Shown here one piece after another: positions 11,721-23,830 of a stretch of DNA of 64,000 nucleotides (within the stretch, counting starts at the first letter, position 1; every line of letters begins with the position of its first letter). This DNA comes from Pyrocephalus nanus (lineage: Eukaryota; Chordata; Aves; Passeriformes; Tyrannidae): positions 16,772,027 through 16,836,026 of the forward strand of contig CM076274.1 of the NCBI GenBank assembly GCA_038380795.1, read 5' to 3'. The notes under the pieces are model-generated. The model saw only the letters and a program-made list of their open reading frames with translations. It searched no databases and had not been told where the DNA came from. The position numbers and the translations under genes are program-made.

Positions 11721-14700
11721 CTTTGTTATGTCCATCAAATCATGATGACAAACTACTTGCAGAGGTAGGCATTAAATTATACCTAAACAATCAATGGGTG
11801 TCTGAGAAAAAAACCAAAAGTTTGTAGAAACTTGACAACACATTGATGAATAGTTTTTCATGCTAGAAAAAAAAAAAAAGTGCATCAAGGAGCTGTCAGG
11901 AAACTATTTTGGTAAGGAAGGACACTGAACAGGGGGATGACAGAGCAGAGGTTCAGTTGCAACCTTTCTGTATTTTCTGAAATCAGTCTGAATTTTAAAA
12001 ATGGCAACAGTCATTCTTCACAGTGCTGAAGTGTTCAATGAACATTCACATGCTGAATTTGTCTTTATTTTCAAGTGACTTTTACAGAATGTAAAAGAAT
12101 AACTCCAGTCCAACAATGCCCTTGAGGAAACAAGTATAGAAGTCAACAGGATAACCTGTTTAAAGTGAAGAAAAGGTCCTATATCATACTGGGCTGTGTG
12201 CCAGGAGCTCACAGCACAGGGCTGAGGCAGAGGGGATCAAGAAATCCGAAACCTGCCATTTCTCCACCCCAAGGAGCAAATAGAAGGGTAAGAATATTCA
12301 TTTGCAACATTTATGTCATAAAACTCTGCACTAATTTTGTATCTTCCAAGTGTACATTAATTATTTACTTTCTTCTAACATAATTAGTATCATTAACTGA
12401 ATAGCCTTGCTCTCTGCTGGATTCATTTTGTAAGCAGAGGGTGTATTGTCCATGTATAGAAGGACAATTTCTGACCTTTTGGAGTCTTTACATGATTTTA
12501 GGATGAATCTACTCACTTTAGCATGTTCCCTTTAGTACAAAACCCAGCCTGAAGTCCTTATAATATTGTTAATTGTCAGGAGGTTTTAAAAAGATTTTAC
12601 AATACCTTTGATTTGGAAAAAATACTGGAAACTGAAAAAAAAAATTACAAAGAGGCAACAGATTGATTTAGACAAACAAAACACCCAAGCTTATTAATAT
12701 TTGAAACTTATTAGATTGAAACATAGAATGGCCTTTCAAACCTCAATCACAATATAATCCAAATATGGACATTGTTTTTAACCTCTTTTTGTATTTGGAG
12801 ACAAGCACAATAGAGGACCAGAAGCTTAAGTATTCCACTGAGCTTATCTTATACCACTCCCTGTGTTCTGGTGAAACCTTCTGTGAATATGAAAGATTCA
12901 CTGCTGAGTTAGCACTTGTACATAATATTAAATTAACAGACAATTTATCTAGTTCAATTCAACTCCAACCTGCTGTGTACAGAGGTAATCTCCCACCCCA
13001 TTATTCTCACTGCAGTTCACAATTACTGTATAAAAGAAGGCTCAACATTACTGAGTATGCCATTCACCTTCCTCTGACCAAAATCATCACTGACAGACAG
13101 GTGAATCACCTGCCACCTTTAATTTCCCTTCCAGTAACATCATATTTAAATGCTAGATATCTTGAAGGGCTTGAGGTCTACTATGGATAGTTCCCAAACC
13201 AAGTAATTCATCTCTCAGTTCAAAAAGTGAGTTTCTGTATAAAATTCATTCACATTGATCTACCTTCTGCAAGTTTAAGACTTTGTCCTTTCCAGGTCTA
13301 CAACAATTCCTCCTGCAGTGAGGCAGTCATAGGCCCACCTAAAATCATTAGAAAGCTCAACAAGAAATAGGGGAGGGGGAAAAAAAATATTTTAAAACTT
13401 TTACAAAAGCAAGTGTTCAAGTTCTTTCTTCAGTAAAAGCTTCTGAGACTTAAGAGAAGTCAAGGAAAAAGCTGAATTTATTAAAATAGACTTTGGATCT
13501 GATCCAGAGTACCTTCCTTTGTGTGCCACTTTATTATACGAGACATGGCTGGTAGGGTTTTTGGTTTTGTTGCTGGGGCTTTGTCATATAATGAAATCTT
13601 GGGAGAAATCTTTTTTTTTAAGTATAGTATTCTTTAAACTATTTCTATCAAAGCCACCAGAAGTAAAAGGTACTGTTTCCTTTATGTATGTGGAATAGCA
13701 GCTGATCTCTTCAGAGATGAAAACCAGCCACTCTGTTCAATTAGCACTCACTTTGTAACCATTTTTCTTCTGCTGCCGAGATCTGGCCAATACAATATTT
13801 ATTGTCTGGGTTTAGCTCTGGAAAGCCACATGTCATTCTCCTCCCTGTGCTACACCATCCTGGGATTTAGCAAATCAGCAGCCTTCTCTTCTGTCAGTCT
13901 GAATCTACTCCAACACCAGTTTTTCCATAATGTGACTGCATTTATTGCAGTGGAGTGAATTCTGCTTTAGACAAGCAAAGTAGAGAACAGAGTCAGGTTA
14001 AGTGATGTTCTGTCAAACTTGCTTGTATCTGACTGCAGCAGCAAGCTACTGAGATTTTAAAGTGAAAAAGAAAAAGGGAAACAACTACAGTATCTTTTTC
14101 ACAGAGGAAAAGTTGAGAGAAACATCTGTACATGGTTGCAGATGCCATAAATAATCTCTTAAATGCAATTTGTTACTAAAGTTCCCTTCCTATGCTCTCA
14201 GTTCCCAAATCTCTTTAACACTTGAGTCCGGCAACAAAAAGACAGATAAACTACAGCACCATTTTCTAACTTGAAAATGTAATATGCATTCTCCTTCAAA
14301 ATGCGTCATGAGAACTTGTTGGTTTTTATGACAGCTTCAGTGGGAAAAGTCTTGGCTCTCGTTTCACTTTGGAAATGTCAAAATGCATTGTTTCAAAAAG
14401 GTTAAAGCAATTTTTCACTTCAGTTTTATTGGGGTGATTCATCTCATTTAGGCATTTGTACTCTGTTCTAGTACACTAGAAATATTACAGGAGCACTAGG
14501 ATTGTACTTAGCTATTAATTATTTGGGGTTTTAAACTATTTTACTACACTTGGATGTTTTGACGCTATATATAATTTTTGAACATAAAGAGCATTTGACA
14601 CTTGAAAAAATTTAAATTCAGATCAATTTGCTGGATAATTTTATGGAACATATGGGGAAGGAAATTTCTGAGACATTTCAGATTGAATTTTACAGTTTCC

Positions 14701-15420
14701 ACTTCAAAACAGTGTTTTAATTGAATAACATTAAAAGAGCAAAACAACCCAAAGATGCACGCTCTGCAAATAGAACAAGGAGTTTCAGAGGGATCTTAAA
14801 TTTGTCATATTCCTTATTTCAACAAAAGAACAAAAAGCAGACAAAGAACAAAATATACTTGCATGATTTCCATCTAAATCTATTATTTAATTTTCAGTGC
14901 TTTCTTGCTCCTATCTCCCATCTCTCAGAGTTAAGCAACTTCTGGCCAGATTTTTTTTTTAACTGGATTGTTTTCATTCCTTATAGAGAGCATTGACAAG
15001 CAACATCTGAAGAGTAAAACATACAATTCGTGTCTCATGTTTCCTCACTTCTCCACACATATTGCTCAGTTTTAGCCAGCTCATTACTTGAAGGCAGTGC
15101 AGAGGATGTGAAGAAGTGGAACCCTTGCTGAAAACTTAGAGGTCAGGTTTCATGCACAGAAGAAAATGGGAATACTACTGTAAGAAAAATAAGAAATGAA
15201 TAATTGTGTGTGGGAAGAGGGAATAGAAGGTATCAATCAAAGAAGAAGGAAAAGGCAGAAGAATCAATAACTGCTTCTTAACAAATCTGTCCCTGTTTAT
15301 GCTTGGCATTTGTAACTGGTTCTATCATACATCTGCTTTTCCCATCAGTTTTTTGTCACATTTTGTGTCTGGAAATCTCTCTGGTACAATTCTGAAGAGC
15401 TGGATTAATCATATTCCCTA
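11721..15420. other. Noncoding DNA, no gene seen
   Basis: Mostly unique AT-rich sequence. The longest frame (12765-13190, plus, 141 codons) has no recognisable domain and starts in AT-rich sequence with no promoter or splice context I can support. A13 occurs at 11867-11879. No clear mobile element. Confidence 0.55.
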
Positions 15421-15687
15421 GGTGTGTGTATTTGTTGGGTTTGGGTTTGTGGGCATTCCCCAAAGCACTACCATTCCTGCAGAGCAGCTGAATACCTGCA
15501 GTGAGTCAGCAGGAGCTGGGAAAGTCTCTGATGTCAGCCTGGAAATCCCAGCATGCTGCAGAGAACCCAAGCACTGGCTGCAAACATACCCATGGCAAGT
15601 ATACATTGATCAGACCTTGTACAACATCCACCTCAGAGCCATCCTCCACAAGCAAAGGAATCCCTGTTTTTAATCCTTTCCACACAG

Positions 15688-15839
15688 CCACAGCCTCCCG
15701 TTCCCTTGAATCAGTCATAAAAACTCTTGCCTGTGTCATGTACAGAGGGCAGACTAATGCAGGCACATTATGTGGCCATAATACAGTCTGCCAAAATTTC
15801 AAAGGCTCATTTCCTTGTGAATTGTGCTATATCACTTGA
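15688..15839 (+). other. Possible decayed EGF-like exon
   Basis: In one plus-strand frame, 15771-15818 encodes CGHNTVCQNFKGSFPC, which fits the central part of a calcium-binding EGF-like module: C-x5-C-x8-C with the N-x-x-G-S-F signature. An upstream cysteine lies 12 residues before the first of these, within the allowed range. A pyrimidine-rich CAG acceptor-like site ends at 15687 and would give a phase-1 start, which is usual for EGF exons. Against it: the next cysteines are spaced C-x2-C instead of C-x-C, the DxNEC start is missing, a stop follows four codons after the last cysteine, and no neighbouring exon was found. It may be a broken exon or coincidence. Confidence 0.2.
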
Positions 15840-15840
15840 G

Positions 15841-18800
15841 GCTGATGAGTACTCAAGCTACTGACATCACTCAGACTATTCAGGTGAAGAAGGACTTATC
15901 AAAGGAGAAAGGGTTTATAGGATGGAGGGTAATACTCTGAGCCTTCCTCTCTGTTTGAACTCAAACACTTAAAGTGCAATTTGATTAAACTTCAATCCAA
16001 AACAAAGTTCTTTGAAAATGAAGGATTTATACCATTCTATTTTTGCACGCTGTAATTAGATCCTTCTTGTATGTACTTTCATTTCAATATTCTCTCAGGT
16101 AGAAAATGATGATTTTTAAGCTTTGCTTTTATTTTAAGGCACGATGAAATAGTGGCTGAAAATGCCCCCCAAAAAATCAAAGAGAGCTAGATTATTAAGT
16201 ATTATATCAAAGTATGTTTCCTGAAAAGTCAACCATTGTGAGAACTTGAGTAATGGAATTAAGACAAATACAGTTAAGAAGGATTTAGTTACATATCTGT
16301 AAGAGGAAAAAAATTACTCTTAGTATCACAGCACATTAATTAAATAGAAACTGAATTTCTGTCTGTTAAGTTGTGAATTTAATAGCAATTACAAAACTGG
16401 CAAGTTTGCCTGAAATATTTCCAATTCCAACATTTACCAAGATAAGGTAACCTCCAGCTCTAGAACATTTGCATCCTCTATGGTGACATCTCAGGACTGA
16501 CTCAGACTCAATTCAGGAAAATCAGTAAAACCAGCAGCCTGAATAAGATGTCTTAGGAAATCTAACAGTTGCAGTCACCAGCCTGGGGGGTGGCAAAAGA
16601 GTAAAACCTTGAACAGAGTCTGTTACATTACTGTATTAAAAATCCAGGTCCCAAATACTCATACAGCACATTCAAAGACCAGACATAAATTCAGTTCCTT
16701 AATCAAATTATTCATTGCCTCTTTCTTTGCCCTCTGACATCACCCATCTTTTTTATGCAAGGAGTGGAAGGAAGCAGCAGAAATGCCTTTGCTTTTGCTC
16801 CCCACCACACTGCAGGATCAATGTAATCTTTGAACTCAACCAAGTAACAAGGGCAAGCATGGATATATGGGAAGAGGCAAAAAAAAATAGAATTTAGGAG
16901 GCACTGATCCAAGCCCTATTGGGGCACCATAATGTGCAAAGGAAAAAGGAGTAGGAAGGTAGTCTCAACATTAGATTCAGGGCAGGTCACTTTTACACTT
17001 GAACTTTATATTTTCCCCTGTATTCTTAATACATGCTTGGACTCCTTAGCATCATGTGCAGTCTAATAGAGAGTGTCTGGTTTTTTATTATCCTGGAAAA
17101 ATTGTTATATTTAAAGAATAAGGGGACCTAGTACAGAAGCCTTTTTTTTTTTTTTCCTCTTGAGAATCAAACAAATTCTACAAAGCAACTGGGTGCAGAA
17201 ATATTTTTATCTGCTTTTATCTTACGTGCAGTGGGAACACATTAAAAAGAAAAAAAAAAAAACTTCAAAGTCCTTCCCTTTCCTCTGCAACTTTACGTTT
17301 TTCTATATAATACATTATAATGATCAGCAACTCAAGAGGTAGGAAGTCAAATGCACCAAAGTTGACAAAATGTAAGAATATACAAAGAGTAATGAGAAAA
17401 AGGTGGAGAATATTGCCATGAAATACTGAAAATTATTTCACTCATATTTCATATACAGATATAATAATTTCTAATTCTTTTCTCCTGTTCTTTGAATGCT
17501 ACCCAAGCAATGTAAGAGTCTGTGGGTAACAAAAACCCACTGAAGTCTGACCCCTCATTAAGGCTTAAACACACAGAATAATGTCTCATAGTAACACTTT
17601 GGTTTAATAATAAAATGTAACATAACACAGGAGCTGCATCCTGATGGGAAATGGTGGTGGAACAGCAGTGGAACATTTCTGAGCTGCAGCTGGACTCCAG
17701 GGTGCAGTCTGGGCTGCACCAGCAGGGAACTGTAGGGGCTACAAAGGGCACCGGTTGGGGTGGATTCGCTGCTCTGTGTTTTGCACCTGCACACCTGTTT
17801 ATTTTGGATAAGCACTGGCACCTGAACGGCTCTGCAAGTTCACAAATACTTGGGCTTTTATTTGCTAGCACTGCAATGTGGGAATTACAGTTTTTACCCT
17901 CTGTTCCGCAGATATTTGCTTTCGTAAATTGATATTTGTTTTTCTGTGAAGTGCACCAGTTAGCAGAAGATGTGTAGGCTCTGACTCTATTTTGCTACCA
18001 TTACATAATGCTTAGCATAATGACAGGCTGGCTCGGGATAACAAAGTTTCAGATAAACTTGTCTTTTTTTGCATCTGTGTTAAAACACCTAAGTATCTGT
18101 TCAAAGTAAATTGTTTCAAAGTGGAAGATTTAGTGTGCCACTGTTCTCACCAACATAATTACATTCCTCTCTGCGAGATAGAAGGCTTGCAGGTAGAAAA
18201 AAAAAAAAAGTCAAAATTATTATTAACTTCTTTTCTGAAATAGCTATAATGATTCAAGTGTACATTTAAGGCAGTGTATCATATTCCATCTCTGTTACTG
18301 TCAGCTCAAAACAAGGGTAGAGGTGACAAAGATGGAAATGCCTGACAGAGCAGTACTTTGAAACCCACCAATGGAAGTTTGGCTCTCGATGACACCACAA
18401 ATGAAATAATTTTAATGAAACTCCCTGAAAACAAAGGTTTAAAACTACCAGGTGACATCACATCCAAACTCGTATTATTTATTCCTGTTTTCCATTATTC
18501 AAAATCTTTGTGTTTGTGGGCACAAATAATTTTCTCGCTGCTGCTGACAAGGACAGATGATAACGCTGTGGGCATGATCATTTCTCTACCAATGTGTTTA
18601 GCAGCCATATTATCCTGTCTTTTCTCATCTTTTTCAGTTACTCACCATCTCAGCTTCTCTCCACACAGCCCTTCCTGCACATTAACAAGAGCATTCTTAT
18701 ATTTTTAAAGGAGGCTCTTAATACTGCAATAGAAGTAAATAACATGGTATATACATGATTTATTCACTAGTGATTACACCAATCACCTGGGGATAAAATG

Positions 18801-19305
18801 CCCTGCAAGTAAGTTGCTATTTCAAAGGGATGCTTTGCTTTATTTGAGGTCAGCCAGTAAGTGCTTACACAGGAAAAGCTCCAGTGGGAAACAGCCTCAA
18901 AGACTAAACCTTCTGTTGATTAGTGATTCACTCAGCACCAAGCCACCTGCTTCCACAAGGTCCAACTTCCTACATACAAATACTTCCCCTTCAAATTTTG
19001 CTTTGTTTGCTCTATTTTGCAGTTGCTACTCCAGGATCCCTGTGAGTTGGAATGAATTTCAACTAGTCATTCTCGTCAGAGGGTATTATCTGTTAAACCA
19101 GCATTTTAGTTCCATGTTCTCTTTCAAACCTGAACACAATTACTGCACTAAGGCAGATTCAGAAAGCACTGACAAATACATTTATTTACAATTTGAAACA
19201 CGGAAAATCATCTGAAATAAAGGTCTCATGAACACAGATTTCCTACTCTTCTTAGAGCTCAGATAGAAGTCCGCATGGCACATGCTCATATCCATTCCCA
19301 CTGAC
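15841..19305. other. Noncoding DNA, no gene seen
   Basis: Unique AT-rich sequence. A T14 run lies at 17142-17155 (one of only two long T runs in the window) and an A13 run at 18197-18209. Frames up to 140 codons around 17450-17930 are open on both strands at once, so neither is convincing. Confidence 0.5.
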
Positions 19306-19345
19306 ACGGAATCACAGAATCATCAGGACATGAAACATTTGAGCC
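19306..19345 (-). mobile_element. CR1 3'-end remnant (reverse)
   Basis: CACGGAAT followed directly by CACAGAAT is two units of the CAYAGAAT octamer, the reverse complement of the ATTCTRTG microsatellite that ends CR1 elements. The following sequence is too diverged to align by eye. The remnant is short, so coincidence is possible. Confidence 0.4.
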
Positions 19346-22300
19346 TATGGAGATTCAAAATTTGCAGCTCTGCTATCTGTATCAGGTAGATGAGGAAACT
19401 ACAGGCCTACAGTCTCTTATTTGGACCAGTATTCTGGGGAAAACTAACATTATCCCTGACACACACACATCCCCCACGAAAATCAAAGCTTTTATCCACA
19501 CATGCTCTATTTAAAAATTCCCTTATTTCATCCACCTGCTTAGAACTGAAAAACTGTTTACTCAGTATCATTCAGCAATCCCTTTTCCTCCCTTCCTAAC
19601 TACATTGTCAAATGAAACTCCTCATACAACCTCATGTATACATTAACAATTCCTTCAATGAGTCTTCTTCTACAGTATAAATACCATAATTTTTTATTTA
19701 GGATGAATGCAAGTCATAGAAGAGAAAAATGTAGATGGTGTTCTTAAATTACTATTATTCATTTCCTCTAATGTAGGCTATACCTTTAGTATTATTGAGG
19801 TTATATTTTAAAGACATATGCATAAATCTAATTTCTCTAAAATTTTAATCAAAAGCATCAGAAAATTTTGTACAGTTAGTGTTTGAGTTTGAATCTGCCT
19901 GAAAAAAACAAAAAGAAGAAACCCCAAAGAAGATCCCACAGCAGAACTTTAAATTCGTAAAAAAGGATCAGATTCTTCTACAGAAATTAAAAAGTGAAGT
20001 TACAATTGTTCTTAGATTTGCTATTTGAGTTTTAGTCCCTAGTTCTGCAATGAGAGGCCAATTCCTTGCAGCACTGACAAGGTCAGTAGAAAATGGAACT
20101 CCTTACAAGACCTGTTTTCTTCAGATTCTGCCTATTAGTAACAGGGAGGATGAAAATCTTTAGTCCTTGTGCTGTTCTGGTGCACAAACCCATCCTGGCT
20201 GGCTGTGGGAAGGTTCTTCCCTCACTAGGCAGGCTGGGGAAAATTCTCAGTGTTGCCAGCGTGACAAGGCACAACATCTGGCCTGTAACAAGGACTGTGC
20301 CAATGCTTGGCTTGCCTTCTCCTTGGCTTTTCTGATAAAACGTTTTCATCAGAGGAACTTCATGAAAATTGGATAATCAGGGTGCACACAGCCCTGGCTC
20401 TCACAGGCCCAAAGGATTTCGACTCCTTCTGCCTCATCTTTTCTTCCTTTCCACAGCTGAAATTAATTATGAAATTACAGCACAGTCCAACATGGGCAAG
20501 AGGATCAGTTTCTGATCCTGTGTTTGATGCTACAAAGCCCTGATGGCTTGATGATTTGATCTATTTGCCTCTCCAAAGCACTGGGATTCACTGATCTTTT
20601 TCCTAGTACAGTTGATATCTCCCACACAGCAGCACAACAGCTCTCAGGTGTACAAGTTTCCTTCGTTGCCTGGCACCAAGAAAGCTTTGGAGTCTTATGT
20701 TGTTTATGGCATTTTGGAGGACCAGAGTGTTGTGGCACTGCTTAATCTGCATCTTTAAGGGCTCCTTGTGCCTTCTCTTCCACAGTTTGAAAGGGCTTGG
20801 CAGGTTCCTCACTTAGCAGTGATTCATCCAAAGCTCTCTCAGCTGGCATGCCCTTTCCTCTCCTTCCCTTTAGATCCCCTTGGCGGATTCTTACCCAAAA
20901 TAAGAGGGTTTTCTCATTGCTTCTACTGGCCCTATTGCTATTTAGATAGCACAGATTGACTGCTATGCAGGATATTTTACAAAAATGGGAAGGATTCCTG
21001 CCATAAGGAATGTTCAGCTTGTACCTTCACTTATGTTGAATGTACACAAAGCTTTCCAGCTTGTCTGCTGGTAGACAAGGTAAAGCAGTGGGAGGAGATT
21101 CCAGATGAAGCATCGTCCAGCACTGTGCTTCCCTTCCTTTGAGAAGTCACTATTTGTCTTCCATAAAGTAAATCAGCCAAACTTACTTGATTTCCCCAAA
21201 GGAAAAAAAAAAAAATCAAATTAAACGTGCCATGGGAATGGTTGTATTTGTACTTGCACACAATTTTAAGAGACATTTTGGCTCAAATTTCACAAGGACT
21301 TCTTAGTCTTCCTTATGGACTTTTGAGCACTGATAATTCTTATTTTCAAAGTACTGCTTTTAATCAAAGTGGCATTGTTCCAGGAGCTGGGCTGTACTGA
21401 AAGACATACATCACGGAATATATGAGGTGGTTAATGCCCTTTAATTTCAGAATACATCTCCAAGCTACATAATTGCTACTAGTAATCAGGAGTAAGTGCA
21501 TCCCTGCCAAGGAAAAGTCAGTCCTAAAGTCCAAGTTCAGATAATCTTTTCAGAGAGGAAAAAACCCAGACTTATTCAACTAAAAAACAAATCTCACAGT
21601 AAGACACTGTTTCCAAAATGGCATCTTGTATATTCAAAGCCCCTTGCATAAAGATACTACTTTGTCAAAAATCTACTAAAAGATTTTTTCTTTATTCAGA
21701 AAAAATATTTGTTCCAGAAATAGACTTACATTTGAGTTATTCAGTGTATGTGGTTATTTTGTTCATAGTATGTATGGTAATAGTAAAGAAGTGCCTTATC
21801 TGTTGTCTTTAGAAGACTAATGGGAAGCAACAGGTTATGTTCTAAGAGAACTTTAGTAAACATCCATTTTTTATGCTAATTTGCATTTAAACAGTTTATC
21901 TAAATGAAAGCACACTGAAAGTTGTTGAAAACTACTTGGTGACTTCTGACCCCTCTGACAACGATTAGAATACCAAGGTGTTCACAGCAATGTTAAATTA
22001 ACACAGCATTAGCAGGGCTCAGGCAGCTAAACGTGAAGGAAATAAATGTTATGTTCCTTAAACCAACACAAGTCTGACCATGCCCTTTTCTTCACCTGCA
22101 TCCTCCAGCCCTCCCAGCAGCAGAGAAGATGCTGTAAGACCGTATGTAACAATCCCAACTCTGGCAAGCATGAGTTTGGGTTTGCTTAATCATTGCATTA
22201 GTCTCACTCTCCTTTATGCCATGTCAATTATTTCAACACCTGTGTACTTGCTACAGCATGCAGCACATATTAGGAGAAGGTCACCTACCCAGCCCGTGGG

Positions 22301-23784
22301 TTTAATTTCTCTAATTCTCTTTTCTTTTCTTATCACACCTTTAACCCAATTTTATTAGAGCTTCATGGCTCCATTTCCACTGTTACTTGCTTTACCAATT
22401 ATCAGCTAAAGCTGTTTCTCAGAGCCCCCCAAAAATCAGACTGAGCCCACTATCTCTGTGTGCTGATCACATCTGCACAGAGAAATGTACATTGTGCACC
22501 CCAAAAACTTGCAGTTTGAAGACAGGTCAAAGCAGCAAGCAATTAGAAACAGAAAGGAAAATATGTTTAAAGAAAAAAATATAGCAGCCATTCCGGAAAA
22601 CATTAAAGTATCAACAAGCCACAATATATCCACAATTTGAGTTCTCTTAACAAGGCTGCAGATGAAACCACGAGATAACCATTACTCTTGCAGTTTAGTT
22701 GTACAAAAGATATTGAAAGTTTAGCAATCCACAATACAAGGTTCAGTGCTGTAGTCCAAGTACATAGAATGGAACCCCAGCCTTGGCCAGACAAGTGCAG
22801 TTTTATTGCAGGTTTTTGTGAAGACAGTATTCTTTTTAAGCTTCAGCCTCACAGCACTCAAGAGAATGAAACAGGGATTTTCATCTGAAGTTTTGGTTGT
22901 GCTTTGATTACATGTCCACATTTTATTACACCAGTCTACTCCAAAATGCCTCTCAGCTTCATTCTAAAGCACAAGAGAATCTGTACATCATGCTGCAGGG
23001 TGTGACCTCAACGAGGGAGGAAGGAGATGAGATTAGAAAGAAAGCTCACAGAGAGTCTATAAACTCATGATCTGCACTAATCTCAAATACAGCCACAAAA
23101 AGAAGCCTCCATGTGCTTTCCTGTACGTCTGCTGTTGTTACCCAGGGATAGGTGTGCCTGAGAAAACAAAACAAAACAACAGCAGAAATGCAGTTCTAAT
23201 AACCAGCTGGGGTGTTGATCTCAGCAGCTGTTAAATCCTGACAGGCAGAGAAAGGCTACTACCTCTTTGCTAAGGAAGTAAAGGGATTGAGCCATGTAAT
23301 GTTAATATTTTATTTGGGCCTACAGCAGAATGCTGGTTATCACCCACAGCCTCATGTGACACTGGACAGTCATCTGTCATGCATGTTGGAAACCAACACA
23401 ATCACTTCAGATATTATTAACAAAAAGTTTGCTTAAAATACAGCAGGGTTTCCTCTGGAAGGAAAAGAAAAACCATGTCATACTTTCATTTTCCTCACTG
23501 CACTGCATCCCAGTCGCTCTATGAAGATTTGCTTTGTTGTGTGGGTTTTGCTGCTTTAAGTTATCAAGGTCAGCTTCAATTTACAAATTCATAACACACA
23601 ACAGATTTGAGATCTGTGAATTCGTAAAGAAAGAAGTTAAAAGTGGCAAGTTAACACTGACATGGCAGGATGTCTCTGGGAAGTTGCTCTTCATAGAGCT
23701 GGTTCTGTTGCATCTCCTGTATTGACTTATGAGCCTCATTTGCATTTCACCAGGGAGGTTTCTGAGGCATTTCCTAATAAGTGC
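19346..23784. other. Noncoding DNA, no gene seen
   Basis: No supported gene. A13 lies at 21203-21215. Overlapping octamer sites occur at 21873-21886. GC content rises slightly around 20150-20900, where several overlapping frames are open on both strands without resembling known proteins. A simple AAAAC tract lies near 23164-23180. Confidence 0.5.
21873..21886. promoter_or_regulatory. Overlapping octamer (POU) sites
   Basis: ATGCTAAT (21873-21880) overlaps the canonical octamer ATTTGCAT (21879-21886) by two bases in inverted arrangement, a layout that could bind a POU-domain dimer. AT-rich background makes such matches fairly likely by chance. Confidence 0.18.
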
Positions 23785-23830
23785 AGTGACTCTGGGCAAG
23801 TTTCTTTATGTTGTTCTCCCTGATGTAATC
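23785..23830 (+). mobile_element. Possible MIR-like remnant
   Basis: GTGACTCTGGGCAAGTTTCTT resembles the GTGACCTTGGGCAAGTTACTT core of MIR-family SINEs, but recognisable similarity stops after about 45 bp. Octamer motifs ATTTGCAT flank it at 23738-23745 and 23865-23872. Confidence 0.3.

Noticed and set aside
12718..12755. CATAGAATGGCC, like the reverse CR1 end
   Set aside because: The similarity does not extend past the first octamer.
12765..13190. 141-codon plus-strand open frame
   Set aside because: No recognisable domain, signal or splice context; length is compatible with chance over six frames of 64 kb.
17449..17932. Opposed 140-, 87- and 93-codon frames
   Set aside because: Simultaneously open on both strands, with no family resemblance.
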